Shown here: one piece after another, positions 49,107-59,544 of the stretch | How positions within the stretch are numbered: the stretch's first letter is position 1 | Layout: every line of letters begins with the position of its first letter | Assembly: GCF_000314855.2 (NCBI RefSeq) | Contig: NZ_KB233224.1 | Span: 355,426-419,425 of the forward strand | Length of the DNA: 64,000 nucleotides | Direction of reading: 5' to 3' | Source: Providencia burhodogranariea DSM 19968 | GTDB lineage: Bacteria; Pseudomonadota; Gammaproteobacteria; Enterobacterales; Enterobacteriaceae | Program-made: the position numbers and the translations under genes | Notes under the pieces: model-generated | Told to the model about the DNA's origin: nothing | What the model saw: only the letters and a program-made list of their open reading frames with translations | Databases searched by the model: none

Positions 49107-50132
49107 TTATTTACTTGTTTTCAGTAAGTCTTTTAGTGCTGCTATATTCGCCCTCGCCCCCTCGGCTTCTTTTAACTGACGACGCTTTTTCGCGTAGGTA
49201 TCAAATATCTCTTTGGCTTTTTCATCAGCCGCTTTCTTACTGATTCCACCAGCACCTTGTAATACGTTTCGGTCATTGAAACTTAAAAACTGATCCAGCT
49301 TAGTATCCCAATCCTGTAAAAAAACCTGCTTACGGCGCAGTGCTTGGTCTTCAGCAAAATCGAGCCACATATTGACGATACGGTTTAATTCTTTCAGCTC
49401 ATTTTCACGTAGATAATTCTTCGCAACCGTTACATCCGTTTTACGCACTTCGCCCGACTTATAACTAGTTAAGACCATATCTGGCTGACTGGCATCTGCG
49501 CGACTAGCTATAAGCTCAGCGGCAGTCATTCCCGTACAAGCAAAATGCAGTTTGTTTTGAATGGATTGGAAGAAACGAGTGGTTTCTTTATTGGAAGGCT
49601 CATAGTCCGCTGCCATGGTGAAGATCTCTTTCACCCGTAAATATACTCGCCGCTCACTGGCACGAATATCACGGATGCGTTCGAGCATCTCATCAAAGTA
49701 ATCCGGCACGACTGACTGACCGATAGGCGGATTCTTCAGACGTTCATCATCCATCACAAACCCTTTGATCAGATACTGTTCTAAAGTTTGTGTTGCCCAC
49801 TGGCGAAATTGTGTGCCGCGAACTGAACGGACACGGTAACCAATCGAAAGGATCATTGAGAGATTGAAGTATTTCACATTGTACTGTTTACCATCATCCG
49901 CAGTTGTTCGGTAAAACCGAACAACTGAATCTTCAACTAACTCGCCTTCAGTAAAAATATTGCTGATATGCTCACTAATCGTGGCTTTAGCTTTACCGTA
50001 AAGCTCGCAAATCATAGTCTGAGATAACCACAGTGTATCGGATTCAAAGCGGCATTCGACGTGAGTTTGACCATCTTCACTGCGGAACAAAACAAATTCA
50101 CCCTGTGGTGCTTCAGGAAGATTATCGATCAT
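49107..50132 (-). CDS. rhuM: RhuM family protein
   Basis: 341 aa from ATG 50132, with a perfect GGAGG nine bases upstream; the open frame to 50195 has no such site. N-terminal part (residues 1-110) resembles phage KilA/BRO-type DNA-binding domains (WLSQTMICELYGKAKATISE, then HISNIF), followed by YRVRSVRGTQFRQWATQTLE and a helical C-terminus rich in K/E. Named after a gene of Salmonella SPI-3 next to selC. Biochemical function not established. Intact, unlike its small neighbours. Confidence 0.85.
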   Translation of the reverse strand: MIDNLPEAPQGEFVLFRSEDGQTHVECRFESDTLWLSQTMICELYGKAKATISEHISNIFTEGELVEDSVVRFYRTTADDGKQYNVKYFNLSMILSIGYRVRSVRGTQFRQWATQTLEQYLIKGFVMDDERLKNPPIGQSVVPDYFDEMLERIRDIRASERRVYLRVKEIFTMAADYEPSNKETTRFFQSIQNKLHFACTGMTAAELIASRADASQPDMVLTSYKSGEVRKTDVTVAKNYLRENELKELNRIVNMWLDFAEDQALRRKQVFLQDWDTKLDQFLSFNDRNVLQGAGGISKKAADEKAKEIFDTYAKKRRQLKEAEGARANIAALKDLLKTSK

Positions 50133-50289
50133 CAAATTACCTCCGTTCTGTGTGCTATGAATAAACTGTGAACAACAATATAGTATGTTTAACAAAAAAA
50201 TAAGGCCATCAGCAAATAGATAGCAAGCACATTATTTTATGAAAAACAATGTGCTACCATTTTTGAAATTTTTTCTCTTCTAGAAAAAT

Positions 50290-50529
50290 GTTCGTGCATC
50301 TTGTCAGTCATCACCCACAGCGCCTTATTCAATTTAATCGTAGCATGCGCTTCTGCAAGGGTTACAAGGTCGTAGCTGCCAAAAGACATCAACCGAGCCT
50401 TACCTGCAAAGCGGAAACGAAAGCGCCAGCCTTTCGAGCTATCAGGGTTGATAAGCCCTGTCCATCGTTCAATGTATAGGCTTTATCCTGAGGTTTTGCG
50501 CACTTAATTTGTATGTCTGTCAGTGCCAT
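50290..50529 (-). pseudogene. P4-type integrase remnant beside selC
   Basis: From ATG 50529 the minus strand reads MALTDIQIKCAKPQDKAYTL then NDGQGLSTLI, the usual start of island integrases; after a frame change near 50425 another frame reads GWRFRFRFAGKARLMSFGSY then DLVTLAEAHAT, the next conserved stretch. It ends soon after; the catalytic tyrosine-recombinase domain is absent. Located about 145 bp from the 3' end of selC and pointing away from it, the normal site for an island integrase. Clearly inactive. Confidence 0.78.
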
Positions 50530-50673
50530 GTGTATAAAAATTCTATACATAACACTATACATATTTTTTCTGGATTCAGGGAGATGGTGTCGGATGTATA
50601 CGAACGAGCCATTAGCTATTTATATTGAATTTAAAGGGTTTTTAGACGTTCTCGGGCGAGAGGGGAGGAAAAT

Positions 50674-50768
50674 TGGCGGAAGATCACAGGAGTCGAACCT
50701 GCCCGGGACTGCTGGCAGCCCCAACTGGATTTGAAATCCAGCCGCCTCACCAGAGACGACGATCTTCC
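50674..50768 (-). tRNA. selC: tRNA-Sec (selC)
   Basis: 95 nt, including 3' CCA at 50674-50676. Acceptor GGAAGATC pairs with GATCTTCC; anticodon loop GGATTTCAAATCC has TCA; very long extra arm (GGGGCTGCCAGCAGTCCC) and T arm GGTTCGACTCC, all features of selenocysteine tRNA and nearly the same as E. coli selC. Classical insertion site for genomic islands; the accessory region begins at its 3' end (left side). Confidence 0.97.
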
Positions 50769-51718
50769 TTTTCAGTAGATGTTCGATTATAGCCCTCTCA
50801 GATTCTTTTCTAAAGTCGATCAAATCAAATAAATACAAAATAATTCGGGTTGTTGGTAAATAACGCACGAAAATACCTGAGAAATTTAGATAACTTAGCT
50901 GAATTCGAATTAAACCATGAGCAATGATATTCTCAACATAACTTTAGACTGTGTTATCTGCTATCCGACTATTAGTCTGCTATTCGTCAAGGAAACTAGT
51001 CATATTTCAAGTTGAATGGTGATTTATTACGTCATTATGAACATGAGAAAAAGCAATTTTATAAATAAATATGTAGCGTGACATGTCACGTTTTTTGCCA
51101 AAAAATCTTTTTTATTACAAAGATAAAATGTGAATAATTTTATTTTTCATTGCATTACACATCATTAGCAACCCATTCCAAATTAGTACCCGATTAAATA
51201 ATGATTGAATCATTCAAATTGCAATTCTTACAAAACCTATTGGTCACCTAACCTGATAGCCTATTGAGGGTTCCAGTATCATTAATTTCTGTTGATCTAA
51301 GATGCTGAACCCACGTTTCATTCCTTTCTTATTCCTTCTTACCCACTATTATCCCGACGTCAGATTAGCTAAATGACCTATCATGACTCTGTAAGCAGCA
51401 AGCTTTTCACCTTGTCTCTTTCATCTTAAGTAAACAAACAAAAATTTATCCTACAAGCTCAACACCCTACAGCCATCCGCTAGACTTAAACACGTAACTA
51501 ATGACAACTTGAAATAGGGCGAATATCTTCACACTTATTGATAAAGCTAAAAAATAAAAAGCGTTATCGTATATTGAGGTTTTCATTTTCGCCCCCATAT
51601 AATTCTACATGTTCACAGTGGCGTGCTGCTTTCGTTAACTCGGGTCAGCCGTTTAACTTATTGTCAATACAGTAAGTCTTGGCCTACGAGCGCAAGCCTG
51701 CTATCACAGGATGTTTAT
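50769..51718. other. Intergenic region between selC and prlC
   Basis: About 950 bp. It holds the promoter of selC (near 50.77-50.85 kb, leftward) and that of prlC. No gene supported. Contains short TTTCAAGTTG / CAACTTGAAATA motifs (51006, 51500) that may be parts of a dispersed intergenic repeat. Confidence 0.45.
51574..51600 (+). promoter_or_regulatory. Candidate heat-shock (sigma-32) promoter of prlC
   Basis: TTGAGG, 13-bp spacer, CCCCATAT. Resembles the sigma-32 consensus CTTGAAA-N13-17-CCCCATNT and lies about 120 bp before the prlC ATG. E. coli prlC is heat-shock regulated, which supports the call; the -35 element is imperfect. Confidence 0.5.
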
Positions 51719-53761
51719 ATGACAAACCCATTATTAACCGATTCTGTACTACCCCATTTTTCTGCGATTAAGCCTGAGCATGTATTCCCTGCCGTTGAGC
51801 AAGTTCTCAATGAATATCGCGAAACCGTCGAAAGTCTCTTGTCGGCAACCAATCAATATACTTGGGATAATCTTTGCCTACCGCTTGAAGAAGCAAGCAA
51901 TAAACTATCCCGTGTATGGTCTCCTGTTGGCCACCTTCATTCAGTCAAAAATAGTCCAGAATTGCGTGAAGCCTATGAGAAATCTCTGCCGTTGCTTTCC
52001 GAATTCGGTACCTGGATGGGGCAACATGAGCCACTATATCAAGCTTATAAATCTCTTAAAGACAGCCCTCAGTTTGCATCGCTAAACCAATCTCAACAAA
52101 AATCTATCGAAAATACCCTGCGTAGCTTTGAGCTATCCGGTATTGGCCTGCCTGCTGAAAAACAACAGCGCTATGGTGAGATTGTGGCGCGTCTGTCTGA
52201 AATCGGCTCTAAGTTCAGCAACAACGTCCTCGATGCGACAATGGGCTGGAGCAAGCTGGTTAAAGATGAAAGCGAGCTAGCGGGTATGCCAGAAAGCGCT
52301 ATTGCCGCCGCTAAAGCAATGGCAGAATCAAAAGAAGAAGACGGCTTTATGCTGACGTTGGATATGCCAAGCTATTTACCAGTAATGACTTATGCCGATA
52401 ATGCCGAACTACGTCGTGAAATGAGCCATGCCTTTAGCACCCGCGCATCAGACCAAGGCCCAAATGCAGGCAAATGGGATAATAGCGAACTGATTGATGA
52501 ATTGATGGCTCTGCGCCATGAATTAGCTCAGTTACTGGGTTTCAAAAATTATGCTGAGAAATCTCTCGCGACTAAAATGGCGGAATCCCCTGAGCAAGTA
52601 TTAGACTTCTTAAATAATTTAGCCGATCGCGCCCACCAGCAAGGTAAAGATGAATTAGCTGAACTGACTGCATTCGCTAAAGAACATTATGGCGTCGATA
52701 AGCTCGAATCTTGGGATCTAGCTTATTACAGCGAAAAACAAAAACAGCACAAATTTTCTCTCAGTGATGAGCAACTGCGCCCTTACTTCCCAGAGCAGCG
52801 TGTTGTAGAAGGTCTGTTTGAAGTCGTTCATCGTATTTATGGCCTAACCGCTAAAGAGCGCAAGGATGTCGAAATATGGCACCCTGATGTCCGTTTCTTT
52901 GAGCTATATGATGATACCAACGCATTACGCGGTAGCTTCTATCTTGACCTTTATGCACGTGAACACAAACGTGGAGGGGCTTGGATGGATGACTGTGCAG
53001 GCAGAATGGTTCATCAAGATGGTTCATTGCAAAATCCAGTTGCTTACTTGACGTGTAACTTCAATAAACCACTGGGTGATAAGCCTGCTCTGTTTACGCA
53101 TGATGAAGTGATTACACTGTTCCATGAGTTTGGTCATGGCCTGCACCACATGATGACAAAAATTGATGTTGCCGATGTAGCAGGTATCAATGGTGTGCCA
53201 TGGGATGCGGTTGAATTGCCAAGTCAGTTTATGGAAAACTGGTGCTGGGAGCCTGAAGCGCTTGAATTTATCTCTGGTCACTATGAAACTGGTGAACCAT
53301 TACCACGTGAAATGTTAGATGCTATGTTGGCAGCGAAAAACTATCAATCTGCCATGTTTGTACTGCGTCAACTCGAGTTTGGTCTGTTTGATTTCACCCT
53401 GCATGCTGAATTCGATCCAGCGAAAGGCGCGCAAGTCATGCCAACACTTCATGCTATTAAACAAAAAGTCGCGGTTGTTCCATCACCTGAATGGAGCCGT
53501 TTCCCGCATGCATTTAGCCATATCTTTGCGGGTGGTTATGCGGCAGGTTATTACAGCTACTTATGGGCGGATGTACTGGCAGCGGATGCTTATTCTCGCT
53601 TTGCAGAAGAAGGTATCTTTAACCGTGAAACAGGCCAATCATTCCTTGATAATATTTTAAGCCGTGGTGGTTCAGAAGAGCCAATGGTCCTTTTCGAACG
53701 TTTCCGTGGTCGTAAACCAGAATTGGATGCAATGTTGAAGAGCTATGGTATCAATGGCTGA
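51719..53761 (+). CDS. prlC: Oligopeptidase A (PrlC/OpdA)
   Basis: 680 aa from ATG 51719 ([20 protein letters not shown] aligns with the family; the longer frame from 51623 adds unrelated residues). M3 zinc metallopeptidase: HEFGHGLHH near residue 470, with the third ligand E in [16 protein letters not shown]. Degrades short peptides, including cleaved signal peptides, in the cytoplasm. Its stop overlaps the start of rsmJ, so they form an operon as in E. coli. Confidence 0.96.
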   Translation: MTNPLLTDSVLPHFSAIKPEHVFPAVEQVLNEYRETVESLLSATNQYTWDNLCLPLEEASNKLSRVWSPVGHLHSVKNSPELREAYEKSLPLLSEFGTWMGQHEPLYQAYKSLKDSPQFASLNQSQQKSIENTLRSFELSGIGLPAEKQQRYGEIVARLSEIGSKFSNNVLDATMGWSKLVKDESELAGMPESAIAAAKAMAESKEEDGFMLTLDMPSYLPVMTYADNAELRREMSHAFSTRASDQGPNAGKWDNSELIDELMALRHELAQLLGFKNYAEKSLATKMAESPEQVLDFLNNLADRAHQQGKDELAELTAFAKEHYGVDKLESWDLAYYSEKQKQHKFSLSDEQLRPYFPEQRVVEGLFEVVHRIYGLTAKERKDVEIWHPDVRFFELYDDTNALRGSFYLDLYAREHKRGGAWMDDCAGRMVHQDGSLQNPVAYLTCNFNKPLGDKPALFTHDEVITLFHEFGHGLHHMMTKIDVADVAGINGVPWDAVELPSQFMENWCWEPEALEFISGHYETGEPLPREMLDAMLAAKNYQSAMFVLRQLEFGLFDFTLHAEFDPAKGAQVMPTLHAIKQKVAVVPSPEWSRFPHAFSHIFAGGYAAGYYSYLWADVLAADAYSRFAEEGIFNRETGQSFLDNILSRGGSEEPMVLFERFRGRKPELDAMLKSYGING

Positions 53762-54518
53762 TCACATCAAGATCCAGTTGATCTGTGAAGAGGGGGCCGA
53801 TGCTGGCACCCTCTCCCAACTTGCTGAAAAATGGCAACTTGTTCATAACCCTGATGCGATTATGGCATTAGTTCTCACCTCTGAAAATTTGCAACTACGC
53901 AAGATGGATGAACCGAAACTCGGTGGCATCTTTGTCGATTTTGTCTCAGGTGCGATGGCACATCGACGCAAATTTGGTGGTGGGCGCGGTGAGGCCGTCG
54001 CTAAAGCGGTTGGCATTAAAAAAGACTATTTACCCGATGTGATAGATGCAACCGCAGGGCTTGGGCGCGATGCTTTTGTACTTGCTGCTCTGGGTTGTCA
54101 TGTCCGAATGCTTGAACGTCATCCGGTCGTAGCTGCACTTTTGGATGATGGTCTACAACGTGGTTATCAGGATGTCGAAATTGGTGAATGGCTTAAACAA
54201 CGAATGTCGCTTATCCATGCTTCCAGTATTACTGCATTAGCGGATATTGAGTCACCACCCGACGTTATTTATCTTGACCCAATGTATCCACATCGCCAAA
54301 AAAGCGCTTTGGTTAAAAAAGAGATGAGAGTATTTCAGTCATTAGTTGGGGCTGATGATGATGCTGATGCTTTATTGGTACCGGCTCTCGCATTAGCTAA
54401 GCGTCGTGTTGTGGTAAAGCGACCTGATTATGCGGAACCTCTTGCGGGACAAAAAGCGCCGTCAGCTGTAACCACTAAAAGTCACCGATTTGATATTTAT
54501 CCCTGTATTAAAACGTAA
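53745..54518 (+). CDS. rsmJ: RsmJ, 16S rRNA (guanine1516-N2)-methyltransferase
   Basis: 257 aa if the first ATG (53745) is used, 254 aa from the second (53754); neither has a clear ribosome site, consistent with coupling to prlC. SAM-binding motif [17 protein letters not shown] and catalytic-loop [40 protein letters not shown] is a family hallmark. Methylates G1516 of 16S rRNA. Confidence 0.94.
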   Translation: MVSMADHIKIQLICEEGADAGTLSQLAEKWQLVHNPDAIMALVLTSENLQLRKMDEPKLGGIFVDFVSGAMAHRRKFGGGRGEAVAKAVGIKKDYLPDVIDATAGLGRDAFVLAALGCHVRMLERHPVVAALLDDGLQRGYQDVEIGEWLKQRMSLIHASSITALADIESPPDVIYLDPMYPHRQKSALVKKEMRVFQSLVGADDDADALLVPALALAKRRVVVKRPDYAEPLAGQKAPSAVTTKSHRFDIYPCIKT

Positions 54519-54520
54519 CG

Positions 54521-54571
54521 GCGAAGGGCTTGTATTCATGAAATTACCCATTAATACAATAGCCCTTTCGC
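54521..54571. terminator. Shared hairpin between rsmJ and gdhA
   Basis: GCGAAGGGCTTGTATT (54521-54536) pairs with AATACAATAGCCCTTTCGC (54553-54571), two bases bulged. Sits between convergent ends; no T-run on either side, so it may be a factor-assisted or mRNA-protecting hairpin used by both genes. Confidence 0.55.
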
Positions 54572-54589
54572 GTACGTTAAATCAGATAA

Positions 54590-55921
54590 TTACAAAATAC
54601 CTTGTGCGAACATTGCATCGGCAACTTTAACAAAGCCTGCAATGTTTGCGCCTTGTACATAGTTGGTTTGCTTAGCTTCGCCACCATACTCAACACAGTG
54701 GTTATGGATATCCAACATGATGTGATGCAAGCGAGCATCAACTTTTTCAGCTTTCCAGCCCATACGTGCAGCATTCTGAGCCATTTCCAGACCTGATGTT
54801 GCAACACCACCTGCGTTAGCTGCTTTACCTGGAGCAAACAATACGCCAGCTTCAAGGAAGAGTTCAGTTGCAGGGATAGTCGTTGGCATGTTTGCACCTT
54901 CAGCAACGGCTTTAACGCCATTTTTGATCAGCAGCTCAGCAGCGTCTGTATCTAATTCATTTTGTGTCGCACATGGTAGAGCGATATCAACAGGAACACA
55001 CCATGGTTGCTGGCCAGCCAAATAAGTTAAGCCGAACTCTTCTGCGTAAGCTTCAACGCGACCATAGTTATTTTTGATCTCTTCTAAGCGTGCTAATTTT
55101 TCTGGTGTGAAACCAGCTTCATCAACCACAGTACCGTTAGAGTCAGAAGCTGTAACCACTTTTGCACCCAATTCCATGCATTTTTCAATGGTATACTGAG
55201 CAACGTTACCTGAGCCTGATACAGCAACACGCATACCATCAAAGCCTAAACCATGGCGTTTTAGCATCGCGTTAGTGAAATAGACTAAACCGTAACCGGT
55301 TGCTTCTGGGCGAATTAAGCTACCGCCAAAGGAAAGCCCCTTACCCGTGAAAACGCATGAAGTATCGTTGGATAATTTTTTCATCATCCCTGCCATGAAG
55401 CCCACTTCACGACCACCAACGCCGATGTCACCCGCAGGTACGTCTGTATCTGGACCCAAATGACGATACAGCTCAGTCATCAGTGACTGACAAAAACGCA
55501 TCACTTCACCGTAGCTTTTGCCTTTCGGGTTAAAGTCAGAACCCCCTTTACCACCACCCATCGGTAATGTTGTCAGTGCATTTTTCAATGTTTGTTCAAA
55601 ACCAAGGAATTTTAGGATAGAGAGGTTTACTGAAGGGTGAAAACGCATACCGCCTTTGAATGGACCAATCGCGGAGCTGAACTGCACACGCCAAGCTCTG
55701 TTCACTTGAACTTTGCCCTGATCATCAACCCAACAAACACGGAATTGAATGATTCTTTCAGGTTCGACGAAACGCTCAAGTAGCGCTTGGTCGCGGTATT
55801 TTGGGTTATTTTCTAAGAATGGCCAAAGTGAGGTGAAAACTTCGCGAACGGCTTGTAGGAATTCAGGTTGTTGAGGGTCTCTTTTTTGAACTGTTTCCAA
55901 AAATGACGATAGTGAATTCAT
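54590..55921 (-). CDS. gdhA: NADP-specific glutamate dehydrogenase
   Basis: 443 aa, usual hexameric GDH length. Substrate and catalytic motifs: KGGMRFHPSVN, LPMGGGKGGSDFNPKGKS (catalytic lysine) and PAGDIGVGGREVGFM; dinucleotide motif VAVSGSGNVAQYTIEK with small residues suited to NADP. Assimilates ammonium onto 2-oxoglutarate. Monocistronic by position. Confidence 0.97.
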   Translation of the reverse strand: MNSLSSFLETVQKRDPQQPEFLQAVREVFTSLWPFLENNPKYRDQALLERFVEPERIIQFRVCWVDDQGKVQVNRAWRVQFSSAIGPFKGGMRFHPSVNLSILKFLGFEQTLKNALTTLPMGGGKGGSDFNPKGKSYGEVMRFCQSLMTELYRHLGPDTDVPAGDIGVGGREVGFMAGMMKKLSNDTSCVFTGKGLSFGGSLIRPEATGYGLVYFTNAMLKRHGLGFDGMRVAVSGSGNVAQYTIEKCMELGAKVVTASDSNGTVVDEAGFTPEKLARLEEIKNNYGRVEAYAEEFGLTYLAGQQPWCVPVDIALPCATQNELDTDAAELLIKNGVKAVAEGANMPTTIPATELFLEAGVLFAPGKAANAGGVATSGLEMAQNAARMGWKAEKVDARLHHIMLDIHNHCVEYGGEAKQTNYVQGANIAGFVKVADAMFAQGIL

Positions 55922-56123
55922 CTATACCTTCCTTTTTTCAAATTTTGCTGTGATGTTTCTCACCGTTTCTTATGATTATTTTTTAGGAAATGTGAGCTTG
56001 ATTTGTATTTGCTTATTGAATATATCACTAGATTGTATTCATGTTTCAAGGTTTTTTTTTATTCTAGAGTAAAAAAAATTTCTTGACCTGACAATAACTC
56101 ACTTATTTTAAATTTTTTTAGGC

Positions 56124-56150
56124 GAAAAAAACGCCTGCATAAGCAAGCGT
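56124..56150 (-). terminator. Terminator after uspA
   Basis: ACGCCTGC (56131-56138), loop ATAA, GCAAGCGT (56143-56150), with one G-T pair; on the minus strand followed by TTTTTTT. It lies 37 bp past the uspA stop. Confidence 0.8.
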
Positions 56151-56186
56151 TTTTAGCGAATAATATTTCAATTCTAACTGAATTGA

Positions 56187-56621
56187 TTATTCCTCTTCGT
56201 CATTCAGTGGAACAATCAGCATATCCACATGGACTGTATTGATTAGCTGGCGAGCTGATGACATCAACTTGCTCCAAAAATCTTGGTGATGACCACAAAC
56301 AACAAGGTCCATATCATATTTTTTAATCGCATCGACTAAAACTTGACCTAAATCACCACTACCACTCAATGTTTCCTGAATATCATAACCTGCGCCAGCA
56401 GAAAGATCTTTCAGCGAGTTACGGGTTTCATCCGTGATACGCTGTTGCATATCGCCCAAATTTACATCGATAAGACCGGTGTAGAGATCTGAGTAATTTA
56501 CATCAACATGGATCATGGATACTTTAGCCCCGTACGGTTTTGCCATAGAGACGGCTTTATCCAGTAATACTTTACTTTCAGGTGATAAATCTACCGCTAC
56601 GAGAATATGTTTGTACGCCAT
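56187..56621 (-). CDS. uspA: Universal stress protein A
   Basis: 144 aa, single Usp domain: [20 protein letters not shown] at the N-terminus and the C-terminal [19 protein letters not shown]. Lacks the ATP-binding G-2x-G-9x-G(S/T) loop in canonical form, as E. coli UspA does. A cytoplasmic dimeric protein induced by starvation and other stress. Divergent from uspB with 567 bp between, the E. coli arrangement. Confidence 0.95.
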   Translation of the reverse strand: MAYKHILVAVDLSPESKVLLDKAVSMAKPYGAKVSMIHVDVNYSDLYTGLIDVNLGDMQQRITDETRNSLKDLSAGAGYDIQETLSGSGDLGQVLVDAIKKYDMDLVVCGHHQDFWSKLMSSARQLINTVHVDMLIVPLNDEEE

Positions 56622-57188
56622 AAAGTAAACTCCTTCCGAATGCTGATTTTGTGGTGGTCCATTTAACTCACCAATAGCTTATGAATACTATACCTGCATA
56701 TTACGACAGATGATTGTCGTTTTGATCACACCTCTGCAGATTAGCCACATTTATCTTAAACCACATAACATGTTAGAAAACAATATATCACGTATCTCAA
56801 AAATAATTCGAGTTGCATGTAATCAACTGTCATACAACTTGCAGAATGACGAATATCAACAGCTCTAGACAACTCAAGTTGCATGTCCATATGCTCACCT
56901 TAAGTAATATTAATCCATAAATGAGAATTGTGTTTGTTTTTTTCAATATAAACAAATAGTAAACATTTTAGCAGCCAATCATCCTGCTATGGCGCCATTT
57001 TGCCCAAGATCACTTTTTTATAGGCGCAAAATTCAATGAAAATTGCCCAAAAATACTCATACTGGCGCTTTTTTTAAGCAAAATATTATCCTACACTTAA
57101 AAGTGTCAATTCAATTGACACTATGTTTGCTGTGTTTGCTTTATTTCCTTAGTAGCGACAGCTCAGGCTGATATCTTAGGGGGTGAGT
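56622..57188. other. uspA-uspB divergent intergenic region
   Basis: 567 bp with the two stress promoters. A perfect 21-bp palindrome, AGTGTCAATTCAATTGACACT, at 57102-57122 lies 67 bp before the uspB ATG and could be an operator. At 56800-56895 two similar segments (AATTCGAGTTGCATGT and ACTCAAGTTGCATGT) suggest a short intergenic repeat. No gene. Confidence 0.5.
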
Positions 57189-57524
57189 ATGTTCAGTATG
57201 ATTGCGTTGTTTTGGGCTTTATGCATTCTTTGCATCATAAATATGATGCGCTATTTTTCTTCGCTCCGAGTTTTGCTTTACATCCTTCGGGATACAGACC
57301 CACTGCTTTACCAATCTGTCGATGGGAATGGTTTTTTTACCACTCATGGGCAATTCAATAAGCAATTAAAACTCATTCGTTACATCAATAATAAACAATA
57401 TCTCGACCACTTCGACTCAGAAGTGATACGTCGTTGTGACCGGATCCGTAACCAGTTTTTACATATTAGCCAGCTAAGTGTATTAGTTGTGGTCAGCTTA
57501 GCTTATCTGCTTATAGCGTCTTAA
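57189..57524 (+). CDS. uspB: Universal stress protein B
   Basis: 111 aa from ATG 57189, preceded by AGGGGGTGAGT and giving exactly the E. coli UspB length; a GTG at 57183 is also in frame. Membrane segments at each end ([17 protein letters not shown] and [17 protein letters not shown]) around a soluble middle with [20 protein letters not shown]. Inner-membrane protein linked to ethanol tolerance in stationary phase in E. coli. Confidence 0.93.
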   Translation: MFSMIALFWALCILCIINMMRYFSSLRVLLYILRDTDPLLYQSVDGNGFFTTHGQFNKQLKLIRYINNKQYLDHFDSEVIRRCDRIRNQFLHISQLSVLVVVSLAYLLIAS

Positions 57525-57589
57525 TTAGTCATTTTATTAATAATAATCACTTATCTACTCTCAAATGATCTTATTTAGCTTTTTAAAGA

Positions 57590-57627
57590 CAAAAAAATAG
57601 TGATGAACCGTAAAGGTCATCACTATT
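57590..57627 (-). terminator. Terminator after pitA (shared with uspB)
   Basis: ATAGTGATGA (57597-57606) pairs perfectly with TCATCACTAT (57617-57626). On the minus strand a TTTTTTT run follows, so it terminates pitA; the plus side has TATATTTATT and may also stop uspB. Confidence 0.85.
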
Positions 57628-57678
57628 ATATTTATTCTTGCTGTACCAAAAGCTGTACGTGAGCAAATCCGTTAAGTA

Positions 57679-59166
57679 CTAGATAAACAACAACGCAATC
57701 CAGTACAGACCACCAGCAAGCCCGATAGAGATAGGCAAGGTTAATACCCATGCCAAGGCAATACTCTTAATTGTTTTGCTCTGTACTCCACCACCATCAA
57801 CCACCGCGGTCCCTGCAACAGCAGATGACAATACTTGGGTTGTGGAAACTGGCATACCAGTATAGCTTGCTACACCAATCGAAACCGCAGCTGTTACCTG
57901 TGCAGAAACGCCTTGAGCATAAGTCATGCCTTTCTTACCAATTTTTTCACCAATAGTGACTGCAACACGTTTCCATCCGAACATAGTACCGATAGATAAC
58001 GCAAGTGCCACTGCAATGATGATCCAAATAGGCGCATACTCAACGGTATACAGTAGGTCTTTGCTCAATTTTTTCAGTAAGCTTGCATCTTGTGAGCTAG
58101 TCTCTGGCAACTTAGCCACGGCGTTAGCTGTATCAGAAATACACATTAACAGACGACGCATATGGTTACGTTGATCAGGTGTTAATTCATCATAGCTTTG
58201 AATACCACTGAGCATTGTTTGAGCTTGATTCAGAACGGCTGATGTACGAGTGCTATCACAATGGAATTCTTCATTGATTTCGTTGATTTGAGACGAAACT
58301 GGTGCAGCTTCAATTGCGTGGTTTAATGCCGGCTTATGAGTTTCATAGTACTGCTGCAAGTGAACAACGGCATCGTGAGTTTTCGCGATATCGTAACCGC
58401 TTGAATTCATATTCACGACAAAGCCAGCAGGTGCAACACCAATCAACACTAGCATAATAAGACCAATGCCCTTCTGCCCATCGTTTGCACCATGAGAGAA
58501 ACTGACACCAATCGCGGAAATAATTAATGCGGTACGAGTCCAAAATGGTGGCTTGCGCTTACCATCTTTTTTCTCACGTTCTGCTGGTGTTAAGTGGATA
58601 CGGCGGCGTTTTTTTGTTCCACTCCAATAACGGCGTAGTACAAAAATCATTAGCCCAGCAACCACAAAACCGATAGCAGGAGAAAGAATTAAGGACAGGA
58701 AGATACTGATCATTTTCGGTACGTTCAACGCATCAACGATGGATGAATCAGTCACTATTGCATTGGTTAAACCAACACCAATAATGGCTCCGATCAAGGT
58801 ATGAGAACTTGATGCCGGAATACCAAAATACCAGGTTCCAAGGTTCCAGATGATTGCAGCCAATAGCAATGAGAAAACCATCGCAAGGCCGTGAGCTGAA
58901 CTCACATTAAGCAAGAGATCTGTCGGTAACAGATGAACAATTGCGTAAGCAACACTCAACCCTCCGAGCAGAACACCAAAGAAGTTAAATACACCCGCCA
59001 TAACAACCGCGAATTCAGCTCGCATTGCCCGGGTATAAATAACTGTTGCTACCGCATTAGCGGTATCATGAAAACCATTGATAGCCTCATAGGCCAGCAC
59101 AAATAACAGTGCAAGCACTAACAATAGGCCAGTGTAAAATTCTAAACCTGTAAAAAGATGTAGCAT
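57679..59166 (-). CDS. pitA: PitA, low-affinity inorganic phosphate transporter
   Basis: 495 aa, about ten membrane helices. Duplicated PiT signatures: [15 protein letters not shown] near residue 31 and [13 protein letters not shown] in the second half; a hydrophilic loop in between. Takes up metal-phosphate with protons. Gene order uspA-uspB-pitA-yhiN is the E. coli order. Confidence 0.96.
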   Translation of the reverse strand: MLHLFTGLEFYTGLLLVLALLFVLAYEAINGFHDTANAVATVIYTRAMRAEFAVVMAGVFNFFGVLLGGLSVAYAIVHLLPTDLLLNVSSAHGLAMVFSLLLAAIIWNLGTWYFGIPASSSHTLIGAIIGVGLTNAIVTDSSIVDALNVPKMISIFLSLILSPAIGFVVAGLMIFVLRRYWSGTKKRRRIHLTPAEREKKDGKRKPPFWTRTALIISAIGVSFSHGANDGQKGIGLIMLVLIGVAPAGFVVNMNSSGYDIAKTHDAVVHLQQYYETHKPALNHAIEAAPVSSQINEINEEFHCDSTRTSAVLNQAQTMLSGIQSYDELTPDQRNHMRRLLMCISDTANAVAKLPETSSQDASLLKKLSKDLLYTVEYAPIWIIIAVALALSIGTMFGWKRVAVTIGEKIGKKGMTYAQGVSAQVTAAVSIGVASYTGMPVSTTQVLSSAVAGTAVVDGGGVQSKTIKSIALAWVLTLPISIGLAGGLYWIALLFI

Positions 59167-59544
59167 AGACGTTAAGCCATTTTATGTTGGTCATGAACGC
59201 GGCGCATTATCAGTGACAAACGCTAGCGGTGGAAGCAAAATCTAACCTTTTTTTGATTTAATTACCTGATTAAAAAGTAGCGCATAGTAATTACCTTATA
59301 TTTATCAATAAATTATATAAATTTAATTTGTTCTGATTTTTCGAAACTTTTTCGATAAAATTCCACACAAATAAAAGTTAATTCATCTTTTTTGGCGAAT
59401 TTTTCTAATTATAATATGTATTCAGGACTTTTCATTACTTGTTAAACGATGCTCGGCATTACAACCTCTGCCTTATCACGTAATATACTCTTTCTCATCG
59501 TGGTTATTGTGCTTAGAATCAAATATATATAGAGAATTTTTATT
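59167..59544. other. pitA-yhiN divergent intergenic region
   Basis: 378 bp, AT-rich, between divergent promoters. No gene or obvious operator recognised; the yhiN ribosome site TAGAGAATTT lies just before its GTG. Confidence 0.4.

Noticed and set aside
50674-50768. Direct repeat of the selC 3' end as island boundary
   Set aside because: No second copy of the tRNA 3' end was seen in the window by eye; the left border may be outside or lost.
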